Below are positions 16,705 to 24,956 of a stretch of 64,000 nt of DNA, piece after piece. Origin of the DNA: Planococcus sp. CP5-4_YE (GTDB lineage Bacteria; Bacillota; Bacilli; Bacillales_A; Planococcaceae); assembly GCF_019042655.1 (NCBI RefSeq), contig NZ_JAHPZO010000010.1:50624-114623 (forward strand), given 5' to 3'. The notes below the pieces were generated by a model. The model worked only from the letters and a program-made list of their open reading frames with translations, made no database searches and was not told the origin of the DNA. The first letter of the stretch is position 1, and the number at the start of each line of letters is the position of its first letter. A program made the translations under genes and the position numbers.

Positions 16705-18684
16705 ATGTCGAAAAAAGCTGTTGGAATAAAAGATTTACTCGAATTAACGTCCGTGACAGACCCGAAGGTTTCACCCGACGGGAAACGCGCGGTATTCGTC
16801 CAAACAAAGATGGACGAAGAAGAAAATACATATTATTCGCATGTGCACCATATTTCGTTGGAAACTGGTGCGTCGAGTCCTTGGACTTACGGAAAAAACC
16901 GCAATAGCCAACCAGCCTGGTCAGCAGACGGCCGCCACATCGCTTTTCTATCCGACCGCAACGACAAGAACCAATTGTATGTCCTTCCAGCAGGCGGCGG
17001 GGAAGCGCGCGCTGTGACGGATTTTGAAAAAGGGGTGAGCAGTTTCCGTTGGTCGCCTTGCAATAAGAAAATCTGGGTCAATGCGCTGGTGCAGGACGGA
17101 AAAACATTCACGGATCAAGAACCGGAAAAAGAGGAAGATAAGAAAAAGCCTGAACCTTACCGCACGACGATCATGAAATACAAAATGGATGGCAACGGGC
17201 TGGTCAAGCAGGACTACCACCGCCAAATCGGTTTTGTGGACCTGGAGACAGGAACGGTGGAGCAGTTGACGGAAGGGCCTTATCATTTTAGCTTGGAAGC
17301 CATTTCCCATGACGGCACGAAACTGGTGTATGGATCGGCCAAAGAAGAAAATCAGGATTTCATTTTCCGCCAGTCGCTCTACATGCGCGATCTGGAAACG
17401 GGAGAAGAAACAGCCGTCATCGAACAAGACGGATATTACGGGGATGCCGCATTTTCCTTCGATGATGCACGCTTGGCGTTTGTCGGCCATTCACGCGCTT
17501 ATGAAAATGCCACACAAGCCGACTTGTATGTGTATGAAACAGCAACTCAAACGACGCAATGCCTGACAGAAGGCATCGATGCTCCAATCGGCGATTATGT
17601 CGTCGCGGACCATCAGCAAGGCGCCCAGGCACCGGGCGTCGTCTGGACGAAAGACGACCATTTATACTTCCAGGTATCTACAGATGGCGATGTGCGCCTG
17701 TATTTCGCTTCGCTTGACGGCGCGGTGTATCCGGCTTCCCCGGAAGATGAGCATGTCTACGGCTACGACATCTCTAGAGACGGCAGCTTCGCGCTTGCCG
17801 CCATCAGCAACCCGGTGTCTCCCGGAGAACTTTACAAACTCGCCATTTCGACTGGAGAGCGCGAAGCACTGACTTCCTGCAATTCAAACTACCTAGAGCA
17901 AACAGAATTGATTGCACCGAAAAACGTCTCGCATACAACGGAAGACGATTTTGAAGTACATGGCTGGCTCATGAAGCCACGCGGATTCGAACCAGGCGGA
18001 AAATATCCACTCGTCGTCAATATCCACGGCGGACCGCATGCCATGTACGCCAATACATTCGTCCATGAAATGCAATTGCTTGCAGCAAGCGGCTACGGTG
18101 TCCTGTATGTCAATCCGCGCGGCAGCCATGGCTACGGTCAAAGCTTTGTCGATGCGGTGCGGGGCGACTACGGCGGCGGAGATTACCGGGACATCCTAGG
18201 GGCGCTCGATAGCGTCATCGGAGACAATGACTGGGTGGATATAGAGCGGCTCGGCGTAACCGGCGGCAGCTACGGCGGGTTCATGACCAACTGGATCGTC
18301 TCGCATACCGACCGTTTTAAAGCGGCTGTGACCCAGCGTTCGATTTGCAACTGGATTTCCTTTTTCGGCGTTTCAGACATCGGCTATTATTTCAGCGAAT
18401 GGCAGCACGGAGCCGCCATGGACAATGTCGATAAGCTATGGGAGCATTCCCCGCTGAAATATGCGAAAGACATCCACACGCCGCTGCTCATTCTGCATTC
18501 GGAAAACGACCATCGCTGCCCGATTGAGCAAGCGGAGCAATTGTTCGTCACGCTGAAAAGCATGCACAAGGAAACGGAATTTGTCCGTTTCCCGGAAGCG
18601 GACCATAATTTATCGCGCACCGGCAAGCCGAATTTGCGTTTTGCCAGATTGCAGGAGATTGTTGGCTGGATGGAACGGCTGTGA
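16705..18684 (+). CDS. S9-family prolyl oligopeptidase-like peptidase
   Basis: 659 residues, no signal peptide, so cytoplasmic. The N-terminal two thirds is a beta-propeller (repeats such as KVSPDGKRAVFV, QPAWSADGRHIAFLSD). The C-terminal alpha/beta-hydrolase domain carries the nucleophile in GGSYGGFMTN near residue 520, aspartate in HSENDHRCP near 600 and histidine in EADHNLSR near 633. Typical of acylaminoacyl-peptidase/YuxL-like enzymes that trim short peptides. Ribosome site AGGAGGCTGA. Shares a terminator with the convergent hydratase. Confidence 0.9.
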   Translation: MSKKAVGIKDLLELTSVTDPKVSPDGKRAVFVQTKMDEEENTYYSHVHHISLETGASSPWTYGKNRNSQPAWSADGRHIAFLSDRNDKNQLYVLPAGGGEARAVTDFEKGVSSFRWSPCNKKIWVNALVQDGKTFTDQEPEKEEDKKKPEPYRTTIMKYKMDGNGLVKQDYHRQIGFVDLETGTVEQLTEGPYHFSLEAISHDGTKLVYGSAKEENQDFIFRQSLYMRDLETGEETAVIEQDGYYGDAAFSFDDARLAFVGHSRAYENATQADLYVYETATQTTQCLTEGIDAPIGDYVVADHQQGAQAPGVVWTKDDHLYFQVSTDGDVRLYFASLDGAVYPASPEDEHVYGYDISRDGSFALAAISNPVSPGELYKLAISTGEREALTSCNSNYLEQTELIAPKNVSHTTEDDFEVHGWLMKPRGFEPGGKYPLVVNIHGGPHAMYANTFVHEMQLLAASGYGVLYVNPRGSHGYGQSFVDAVRGDYGGGDYRDILGALDSVIGDNDWVDIERLGVTGGSYGGFMTNWIVSHTDRFKAAVTQRSICNWISFFGVSDIGYYFSEWQHGAAMDNVDKLWEHSPLKYAKDIHTPLLILHSENDHRCPIEQAEQLFVTLKSMHKETEFVRFPEADHNLSRTGKPNLRFARLQEIVGWMERL

Positions 18685-18688
18685 ATAG

Positions 18689-18729
18689 AAAAAAGCCAGG
18701 CGGAGATTTTTTCTCCGCCTGGCTTTTTT
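18689..18729. terminator. Bidirectional terminator between the S9 peptidase and hydratase genes
   Basis: 18-bp arms of the type AAAAAAGCCAGGCGGAGA with a short T-rich loop, between convergent genes. Confidence 0.92.
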
Positions 18730-18731
18730 GA

Positions 18732-19508
18732 TTAGCGCCCTTTAAATTCCGGTTTGCGTTTCTCGCCGAACGCGAGCAGCGCCTCAACGCGGTCCTCTGT
18801 CGGGATGGTGATTTCGTAAGCTTTCCGTTCGATTTGAAGCCCTGTTTGCATATCGGCATTCATGCCATGTTTAATGGCAAATTTAGCTTGCTGCAACGCG
18901 ATTGGCCCGTTCGCTAAAATTGAATCCGCAAATTCGCCTGTTACTTGCGCCAAGTCGTCTGGCGCAGCGAGGCGGGTGACGAGGCCGTAATCGAGCGCTT
19001 CTGATGATTTCAAACGGCGCGCGGTCAAGATCAATTCCATCGCTTTCGCTTCGCCGATCAATCTCGGCAGGCGCTGCGTGCCGCCGGCGCCTGGTATGAT
19101 CGCAAGGCTCGTTTCGGTCAACCCGAGCAATGTATCGTCCGCTGCGATGCGGAAATCACAAGCCAAAGCAAGCTCCATGCCGCCGCCGAACGCGTAGCCA
19201 TTGATCATGGCAATTGTTGGCTGCGGCAAGTTTTCGATGGTCGTGAACACTTCACCGATTTTGTAGAGATTGCGCTTGACCTGGTCTTGCGTCAAGGTCT
19301 TGCGTTCTTTCAAGTCGGCCCCGACACTGAAAGCCTTGTCGCCAGCACCGGTGAAGACGACGACCCGAATATCGGGATTGATGCGGATCGCTTCTGCCAC
19401 TTGGCCAAGTTCAGCGAGCATATCGTAATTGAATGCATTCATCGAATCCGGCCGGTTCAAAGTGATGAACGCCAAATTTCCTTTTTGTTCATAATGAATT
19501 GTTTCCAT
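18732..19508 (-). CDS. Enoyl-CoA hydratase/isomerase family protein
   Basis: 258-residue crotonase. Oxyanion-hole loops AFSVGADLKE and GYAFGGGMELALACD are present; both catalytic glutamates of true hydratases seem retained (GGGMEL and LTETSLAIIPGAGGTQRL). It probably hydrates 2-enoyl-CoA in fatty-acid or amino-acid breakdown; the exact substrate is open. ATG 19508 is six bases behind AAGGGGG; the ATG two codons earlier touches that site and is unlikely. Confidence 0.88.
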   Translation of the reverse strand: METIHYEQKGNLAFITLNRPDSMNAFNYDMLAELGQVAEAIRINPDIRVVVFTGAGDKAFSVGADLKERKTLTQDQVKRNLYKIGEVFTTIENLPQPTIAMINGYAFGGGMELALACDFRIAADDTLLGLTETSLAIIPGAGGTQRLPRLIGEAKAMELILTARRLKSSEALDYGLVTRLAAPDDLAQVTGEFADSILANGPIALQQAKFAIKHGMNADMQTGLQIERKAYEITIPTEDRVEALLAFGEKRKPEFKGR

Positions 19509-19608
19509 ATGCATCCCCCTTTAATAATCCGTCCGTTAAAAACATACCACTTTTTGGACTAATCTGTCACCAAACTCTATAATGGGAACAACAGGGGGGA
19601 GCTCATTC

Positions 19609-21225
19609 ATGAACCAGGTTACATATCTCCGTATTTACCGCATCGTTTCCATGGCGATCCGATTTTATTTACAAATATCGCTTTTCCAAAGGCGCAATAG
19701 GGGCAAGTGGACTCCAGTCGTTGAACAGCGCTGGAATGAACTCGTCACCCGACAGGCAAAAGAATACAAGGAACTGGCGCTCAAACTGGGCGGCCTGATG
19801 ATCAAATTGGGCCAATTCTTGTCCACCCGTGCGGATATCATGCCGCCAAGCTTCTTGGCGGAGCTTGAGGGACTAACGGACCGCGTGCCATCCGTGCCGC
19901 GAAAAGACATCATCGAAGTGATGGAGCAGGAGTGGAATGTCGAGCATGACAATTATCTGGATGAATTATCGGATCAAGCAATCGCTTCCGCCTCCATCGG
20001 CGAGGTGTTCAAAGGCCGCTTGAAAAATGGCACCGAAGTCGCTGTCAAAGTCCAGCGCCCGGGGACCGACCGGATCATCCGCGCCGATTTCCAGGCGATG
20101 CGCATCGTCATCTGGCTGGCGAAGAAATTTACCCCGTTTACAAAGCAAGTCGACTTTGACCAATTATACGTCGAGATGACTGAAACGATTGGCGCGGAAC
20201 TGAACTTCGTCCGCGAACTTCAGAACGGCCGGGCTTTTGCGGACCGCTTCGCGGAAATGAACGGCGTCCACATCCCGGTCTATTACGATGAATACACGAC
20301 GCGCCGCGTGTTGGTGATGGAATGGATTGAAGGCGCAAGGATCACAGACATCAGTTTTATCGAAGAGCACGGGCTCAACCGCCACGAAATTTCCGAGCGA
20401 TTGTTCATCCTGTTCTTAGAGCAAGTGTTGTACGGTGGCCAGTTCCATGCCGACCCACACGGCGGCAATATCCTGTTGAAGCCGGACGGCACCATCGTGC
20501 TGATCGATTTCGGGATGATCGGCACAATCTCCGAGCGCGATTCGCAAGCGATTCTGCTGATTGCGGAAGGCATCCTGTTCAAGAATTATGAACAAGTGCT
20601 CGACGGTTTGGAGGATTTGCGTTTCCTTCTGCCAAATGCGGACCGCGACTTACTAGCGGAGGCCGTTGAGCGGCTCGTCGCCGCTTACGAATCAAATGAG
20701 TTGATGCAGATGGATAGCTTTGTTGTCGAGCGTCTATTGAAGGATATGCAGGACATTGTTCGCACACAGCCGGTGCAGCTGCCAGCGGAATTCGCCTTTT
20801 TCGGCCGGGCCACATCGATTTTTGTCGGCGTTTTGCATGTGCTGGATCCCAAAGTTGACCTGTTCGCACTTGCACGTCCACGCGTCTTGGAATGGGCTTC
20901 GACCAAGCGCGAAGGGAAAGGCATCTTCGGCAAGGAAGATGTTTTCCGCTGGATCCTCAATTCCACAGGACCGGCGAGGGCGTTCCCGAAAAAACTCATC
21001 AATTTCCTCGATGAACCGGAACGCATCCGCCATTACTTGGAGAACAAAGAAGGCCGGGAGCGCGAGCATCAGCGCAATCTGCAGAGCCGGATGTTCGCTG
21101 GCATTTTCTCGCTAGTGTCATTTTCCGGGATTTCATTATCCGTCTGGTTCTGGCACGAACCGTTCCTATGGGTTTCGTCGGTATTTTTTGTCGGCTCGCT
21201 GTGGGCATTCCGTGCCATCCGTTGA
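19609..21225 (+). CDS. AarF/UbiB (ABC1) kinase-like protein
   Basis: 538 residues. LGGLMIKLGQFLSTRADIMPP is the KxGQ motif region, ASIGEVFKGRLKNGTEVAVKVQRPG is the altered glycine-rich loop, and FHADPHGGNILL plus IDFGMIG give the catalytic and metal-binding segments. Two hydrophobic helices near the C-terminus (SLVSFSGISLSVWFW..., VSSVFFVGSLWAF) anchor it to the membrane. Homologues support isoprenoid quinone production. ATG 19609 follows AGGGGGGAG at eight bases; the earlier in-frame ATG does not. Confidence 0.85.
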   Translation: MNQVTYLRIYRIVSMAIRFYLQISLFQRRNRGKWTPVVEQRWNELVTRQAKEYKELALKLGGLMIKLGQFLSTRADIMPPSFLAELEGLTDRVPSVPRKDIIEVMEQEWNVEHDNYLDELSDQAIASASIGEVFKGRLKNGTEVAVKVQRPGTDRIIRADFQAMRIVIWLAKKFTPFTKQVDFDQLYVEMTETIGAELNFVRELQNGRAFADRFAEMNGVHIPVYYDEYTTRRVLVMEWIEGARITDISFIEEHGLNRHEISERLFILFLEQVLYGGQFHADPHGGNILLKPDGTIVLIDFGMIGTISERDSQAILLIAEGILFKNYEQVLDGLEDLRFLLPNADRDLLAEAVERLVAAYESNELMQMDSFVVERLLKDMQDIVRTQPVQLPAEFAFFGRATSIFVGVLHVLDPKVDLFALARPRVLEWASTKREGKGIFGKEDVFRWILNSTGPARAFPKKLINFLDEPERIRHYLENKEGREREHQRNLQSRMFAGIFSLVSFSGISLSVWFWHEPFLWVSSVFFVGSLWAFRAIR

Positions 21226-21228
21226 ACA

Positions 21229-21284
21229 AAAAAATCGCCTGATCGAAATGCAGGTTGATCCTGCATGCCGAAAAGGCGATTTTT
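21229..21284. terminator. Terminator behind the UbiB-like gene
   Basis: AAAATCGCCT and AGGCGATTTT arms enclose a second perfect 7-bp stem (ATGCAGG/CCTGCAT): a two-tier hairpin, T-rich at its end. Confidence 0.75.
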
Positions 21285-21364
21285 CATATGGTGAATAAAT
21301 ACAGCGCAAGTTCGTCCGGTATGGCAAAAAACAATCGAAATCATCCTTTTTTAACTAGCGGCTC

Positions 21365-21392
21365 TTGCAATTTACGGATTCCCAGTTAAAAT
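21365..21392 (+). promoter_or_regulatory. Probable promoter of yhjD
   Basis: TTGCAA, spacer of 16, TAAAAT, about 40 bases before the ATG. Confidence 0.55.
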
Positions 21393-21433
21393 AAAAATAA
21401 GAACACTTGTTCCTATTTACTGGGGGTGGGGAA

Positions 21434-21799
21434 ATGCCTCTGATTTCAAGGGCGGAAATAGCCGTGTTTGAGAAGCGGGTGCAATTGCCGATGGTGCTCC
21501 TCATTTTGGAACGGGATCGCGAGTGTATCCAAAAAGGCCCTTTCAAATTGAAAGCCCCCTATCTGGAATTACTGGACCGGGCGATCGAACGGGCAAAGGG
21601 CGACTTGGCCGAAACCATCGCGTTCATGAGGGCCAATGGCATGAAGGTGAGGCGGGGAAGTAAAGACGACAATTTCTCGGAATATGTATTTTGTCATGGC
21701 GGCTATGAAGACCATCGCCGCTATTTGAATATCCGCTTGAAAAATGCCGTTGAAGATCAATTGAGGCTTTATCTGACAGCAGCCGCTAAATCATTTTAA
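21434..21799 (+). CDS. yhjD: YhjD-like protein of unknown function
   Basis: 121 residues, soluble, rich in charged helices (LLDRAIERAKGDLAETIAFMRANGMKVRRG) and ending in a helix with LKNAVEDQLRLYLT. Length and position next to comK fit B. subtilis YhjD. ATG 21434 stands behind GGGGGTGGGG; an earlier in-frame ATG has no site. Its end overlaps the convergent comK by four bases. No function can be inferred. Confidence 0.65.
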   Translation: MPLISRAEIAVFEKRVQLPMVLLILERDRECIQKGPFKLKAPYLELLDRAIERAKGDLAETIAFMRANGMKVRRGSKDDNFSEYVFCHGGYEDHRRYLNIRLKNAVEDQLRLYLTAAAKSF

Positions 21800-22350
21800 T
21801 CCAGCGGCTGCTGGCTGCGAGGCGGAAACGCCCGTTTCGTCACATAATTCATCCGGTGGTTATGGACGCGTTGCGCTTTTTTGAAATAGCGGCGCAAAGA
21901 TCCGGTGAACGAATGCTGGTTGCGAAGCGCAATGGGAGAGATGTCTGCAGGGACGACGACGCCATTGCTGAGCGATACCAAACTGCCTCGCCCGCTATTG
22001 TCCGCAGCGATCAAATCGATGGCATCGAAATTGAACCAGATGGAATCCTTGTTTTTCGGAGAGTGGGTAGGAAAGAAAATCAATGGATTGCCGTAATACT
22101 CACCGACGATGATCGGCGGTTTGTGTTTAACGCCAATCGCTTTTTGTGCGTAGAGCGTGGCGCTGGCGAGGGAGCCGCGATAGAAAGAGCACGATTTCGC
22201 TACAATTTTATAGACCGATTCCTCCACCAGGAATTCGCTGCGGTCTTCAATGACGCGTGTCAAGAGCCGGTGGCCGTCCATATACGGGAGCAGCGCATAT
22301 GTATTGCTGCAAATTGTATAAGAGACAGGATATTGATTCTTCTTACCCAT
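21796..22350 (-). CDS. comK: Competence transcription factor ComK
   Basis: 184 residues resembling ComK, the activator of DNA-uptake genes. Shared features: an N-terminal YALLPYMDGH segment, SCSFYRGSLASATLYAQKAIGVKHKPPIIV, LIFFPTHSPKN, IWFNFDAIDL and SLSNGVVVPADIS..NQ. It is about eight residues shorter than the B. subtilis protein and has a basic C-terminus. ATG 22350 follows TTTAGGGGG. The A+T-rich upstream region carries a perfect palindrome over the promoter and one AAAA-N5-TTTT box, compatible with autoregulation. Location beside yhjD matches B. subtilis. Confidence 0.85.
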   Translation of the reverse strand: MGKKNQYPVSYTICSNTYALLPYMDGHRLLTRVIEDRSEFLVEESVYKIVAKSCSFYRGSLASATLYAQKAIGVKHKPPIIVGEYYGNPLIFFPTHSPKNKDSIWFNFDAIDLIAADNSGRGSLVSLSNGVVVPADISPIALRNQHSFTGSLRRYFKKAQRVHNHRMNYVTKRAFPPRSQQPLD

Positions 22351-22385
22351 GAATATTTACCCCCTAAATTTACTTTACATACCTC

Positions 22386-22442
22386 ATTATAATAAAAAAT
22401 GGAAAATACACAATAAGTATTTTCCGAAAAAATTATTTTTTC
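22386..22442 (-). promoter_or_regulatory. comK promoter with palindrome and AT-box
   Basis: On the minus strand TATAAT (22391-22386) and TTGTGT (22413-22408) form a promoter with spacer 16. A perfect 9-bp inverted repeat with arms GGAAAATAC and GTATTTTCC (22401-22425, 7-base loop) covers the -35. Beside it, 22427-22441 is AAAA-N5-TTTT, the half-unit of a ComK box. Confidence 0.6.
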
Positions 22443-22469
22443 AATCTCATTGTAATTTTCAAAAAACTC

Positions 22470-22499
22470 TTGCTTCTTTCTTGCGCTTTCGTGTATACT
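22470..22499 (+). promoter_or_regulatory. Probable promoter of the IDEAL-domain gene
   Basis: TTGCTT, spacer of 18, TATACT; divergent from the comK promoter. Confidence 0.6.
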
Positions 22500-22526
22500 A
22501 ATGAAAAGCATTCGGGGTGAAGAAGA

Positions 22527-22766
22527 ATGGAAAACTATTATTCTTATGCTGACTTCATGAAAGCGATGGCTCAAACGAAAAAGATCACGGAAGCGGAAAA
22601 GCTGCTGAATGAGATCTACCTGGATCTGTTCTTGAAGCATGTTCACCGCGAACAACAGGAAACGCAATTGCTGGCACTTATCGACGAAGCCCTGGATCAT
22701 AACGACCGCAAATCTTTTGACACATATACCGCACAGCTGCAAGAGCTGAAGCGGGAAGAAGAATGA
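22527..22766 (+). CDS. IDEAL-domain protein
   Basis: 79 residues, fully soluble. The C-terminal half reads LLALIDEALDHNDRKSFDTYTAQL, which contains the name-giving IDEAL motif in slightly changed form (IDEAL is complete at LIDEALD). Small Bacillales proteins with this domain are of unknown or adaptor-like function; the helix is a likely protein-protein binding patch. Start ATG follows GGGGTGAAGAAG. Divergent from comK, followed by a strong terminator. Confidence 0.75.
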   Translation: MENYYSYADFMKAMAQTKKITEAEKLLNEIYLDLFLKHVHREQQETQLLALIDEALDHNDRKSFDTYTAQLQELKREEE

Positions 22767-22768
22767 CA

Positions 22769-22801
22769 AAACCGCCCGGAGCAACTCCGGGCGGTTTTTT
22801 T
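22769..22801 (+). terminator. Terminator of the IDEAL-domain gene
   Basis: Perfect 13-bp GC-rich stem with CAA loop and seven T. Confidence 0.93.
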
Positions 22802-22884
22802 GTGCCTTGAATTACGGCAGCTGGTCTTCACTGGACTGCGAAATTCTACCTGTAAACAAGCGATTCGCTGAATATACTTGAGAA

Positions 22885-22898
22885 AAAACATACGTTCG
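22885..22898 (-). promoter_or_regulatory. LexA (DinR) SOS box of uvrBA
   Basis: On the minus strand CGAACGTATGTTTT matches the Bacillus SOS consensus CGAACRNRYGTTYC at 13 of 14 positions. It lies about 70 bases before the uvrB ATG, as expected for SOS-induced excision repair. Confidence 0.85.
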
Positions 22899-22967
22899 CT
22901 TTTTGTTAGGGGGATTTTAGGGCATATGTTAAAATAGAAGTAGTGAAAAATACGGGAGGACATATCC

Positions 22968-24950
22968 ATGAAAAAGGAATTTAACCTGCAAGCCCCTTAT
23001 GAACCGGCGGGCGACCAACCGGAAGCCATCACCCAATTGACCAAAGGCATCATCGACGGCAAAAGATTTCAGACCTTGCTCGGTGCTACCGGTACGGGGA
23101 AAACCTATACGATGTCGAATGTCATTCAACAAGTGAAAAAACCGACATTGGTCATGGCGCACAACAAAACTTTGGCAGGTCAGCTCTATAGCGAGTTTAA
23201 GGAATTTTTCCCTGACAATGCCGTAGAATACTTCGTCAGCTATTACGATTATTATCAGCCTGAGGCATACGTGCCGCAGTCCGATACATTCATAGAAAAA
23301 GATGCGAGCATCAATGATGAAATCGATAAACTGCGCCACTCGGCGACCAGTTCTTTGTTCGAACGTGATGATGTCATCGTCATCGCCTCTGTTTCCTGCA
23401 TCTACGGCCTTGGTTCCCCGAAAGAATACCGGGAACTTGTCGTCTCTTTGCGCAAAGGCATGGAAATTGAACGCAACCAACTGCTGCGTAAATTGGTCGA
23501 CGTGCAATACGAGCGCAACGACATCAATTTTATCCGCGGGACATTCCGTGTACGCGGCGACGTGGTCGAAATCTTTCCGGCTTCGCGCGATGAGCGCTGC
23601 TTGCGCGTGGAGTTTTTTGGCGATGAAATCGACCGCATCCGGGAAGTCGATGCCTTGACAGGGGAAATCATCGGCGACCGCGAACACGTCGCTATTTTCC
23701 CGGCGTCCCACTTTGTTACGCGTGAAGATAAAATGGTCAGAGCCATCGAAAATATCGAAGCGGAACTCGAAGAACGCCTGAAGGAAATGCGTGCGGAAGA
23801 TAAATTGCTCGAAGCGCAGCGTCTTGAACAGCGTACGCGCTACGATTTGGAAATGATGCGCGAGATGGGCTTCTGCTCAGGCATCGAAAACTATTCGCGC
23901 CATTTGACGCTGCGTCCAGCAGGCGCACAACCGTATACATTGATCGATTATTTCCCGGACGATTTCCTGCTGGTCGTCGACGAAAGTCACGTCACGTTGC
24001 CGCAAGTGCGCGGCATGTTCAATGGGGACCAAGCGCGCAAAAAAGTGCTCGTCGACCACGGCTTCCGTTTGCCATCCGCCATGGATAACCGCCCGCTGAC
24101 ATTCGATGAGTTCGAAGAGCATATCGACCAGGCGGTGTTCGTTTCAGCGACGCCAGGCCCTTATGAACTCGAACATACGCCGGAAATGGTCGAGCAGATC
24201 ATCCGTCCGACAGGCTTGCTGGATCCAGAAATCGAAATTCGGCCTATTGAAGGACAAATTGACGATCTCATGGATGAAATTCAGCAGCGCAAAGAACGTG
24301 GTGAACGCGTCTTGGTCACGACCTTGACTAAGAAAATGTCGGAAGACTTGACGAATTACTTGAAAGAAGCAGGCGTCAAAGTCAATTACCTGCATTCCGA
24401 GATCAAGACGCTCGAGCGCATCGAAATCATCCGTGAGTTGCGGATGGGTGTATACGATGTGCTGGTCGGCATCAACTTGCTGCGTGAAGGCCTCGATATC
24501 CCAGAAGTGTCATTGGTGACCATACTCGATGCCGATAAAGAAGGATTCCTGCGTTCGGAACGCTCCCTCATCCAGACAATGGGGCGTGCTGCCCGAAACG
24601 AGAACGGCCACGTCATCATGTATGCGGATCGGGTCACGGATTCCATGCAGAAAGCGATCGACGAGACGACCCGCCGCCGCACCATCCAGGCAGCTTATAA
24701 TGAAGAACACGGCATTGTGCCGGTAACGATAAAGAAAAAAATCCGCGACGTCATCCGTGCAACAGAAGCGGCGGAAGAAGCGGAAGAGTATGTCAGCAAA
24801 GCGGTCGAAGGCAAGAAACTCAAGAAAGAAGACCGCATGAAGCTCGTCACATTGCTCGAGAAGGAAATGAAAGAAGCGGCAAAAGCGCTCGATTTCGAAC
24901 GTGCCGCAGAACTGCGTGATACAGTGTTGGAATTGAAAGCGGAAGGATGA
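22968..24950 (+). CDS. uvrB: Excinuclease ABC subunit B
   Basis: 660 residues. Damage-verifying helicase of nucleotide excision repair. Walker A GATGTGKT near residue 43, the damage-binding beta-hairpin with [12 protein letters not shown] near 92-103, DEXX-type VVDESH, helicase motifs [20 protein letters not shown] and MGRAARN, and the UvrC-binding UVR motif at the C-terminus ([22 protein letters not shown]). ATG follows GGGAGGACATATCC. The gene is SOS-controlled through the LexA box upstream and runs into uvrA after six bases. Confidence 0.98.
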   Translation: MKKEFNLQAPYEPAGDQPEAITQLTKGIIDGKRFQTLLGATGTGKTYTMSNVIQQVKKPTLVMAHNKTLAGQLYSEFKEFFPDNAVEYFVSYYDYYQPEAYVPQSDTFIEKDASINDEIDKLRHSATSSLFERDDVIVIASVSCIYGLGSPKEYRELVVSLRKGMEIERNQLLRKLVDVQYERNDINFIRGTFRVRGDVVEIFPASRDERCLRVEFFGDEIDRIREVDALTGEIIGDREHVAIFPASHFVTREDKMVRAIENIEAELEERLKEMRAEDKLLEAQRLEQRTRYDLEMMREMGFCSGIENYSRHLTLRPAGAQPYTLIDYFPDDFLLVVDESHVTLPQVRGMFNGDQARKKVLVDHGFRLPSAMDNRPLTFDEFEEHIDQAVFVSATPGPYELEHTPEMVEQIIRPTGLLDPEIEIRPIEGQIDDLMDEIQQRKERGERVLVTTLTKKMSEDLTNYLKEAGVKVNYLHSEIKTLERIEIIRELRMGVYDVLVGINLLREGLDIPEVSLVTILDADKEGFLRSERSLIQTMGRAARNENGHVIMYADRVTDSMQKAIDETTRRRTIQAAYNEEHGIVPVTIKKKIRDVIRATEAAEEAEEYVSKAVEGKKLKKEDRMKLVTLLEKEMKEAAKALDFERAAELRDTVLELKAEG

Positions 24951-24956
24951 TAGGAC

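Noticed and set aside
16948..17490. 180-codon minus-strand frame inside the S9 peptidase gene
   Set aside because: Lies wholly within a well-supported gene, no ribosome site, composition of a mirror frame.
22929..23711. 260-codon minus-strand frame inside uvrB
   Set aside because: Shadow frame caused by codon bias of uvrB; no start signal.
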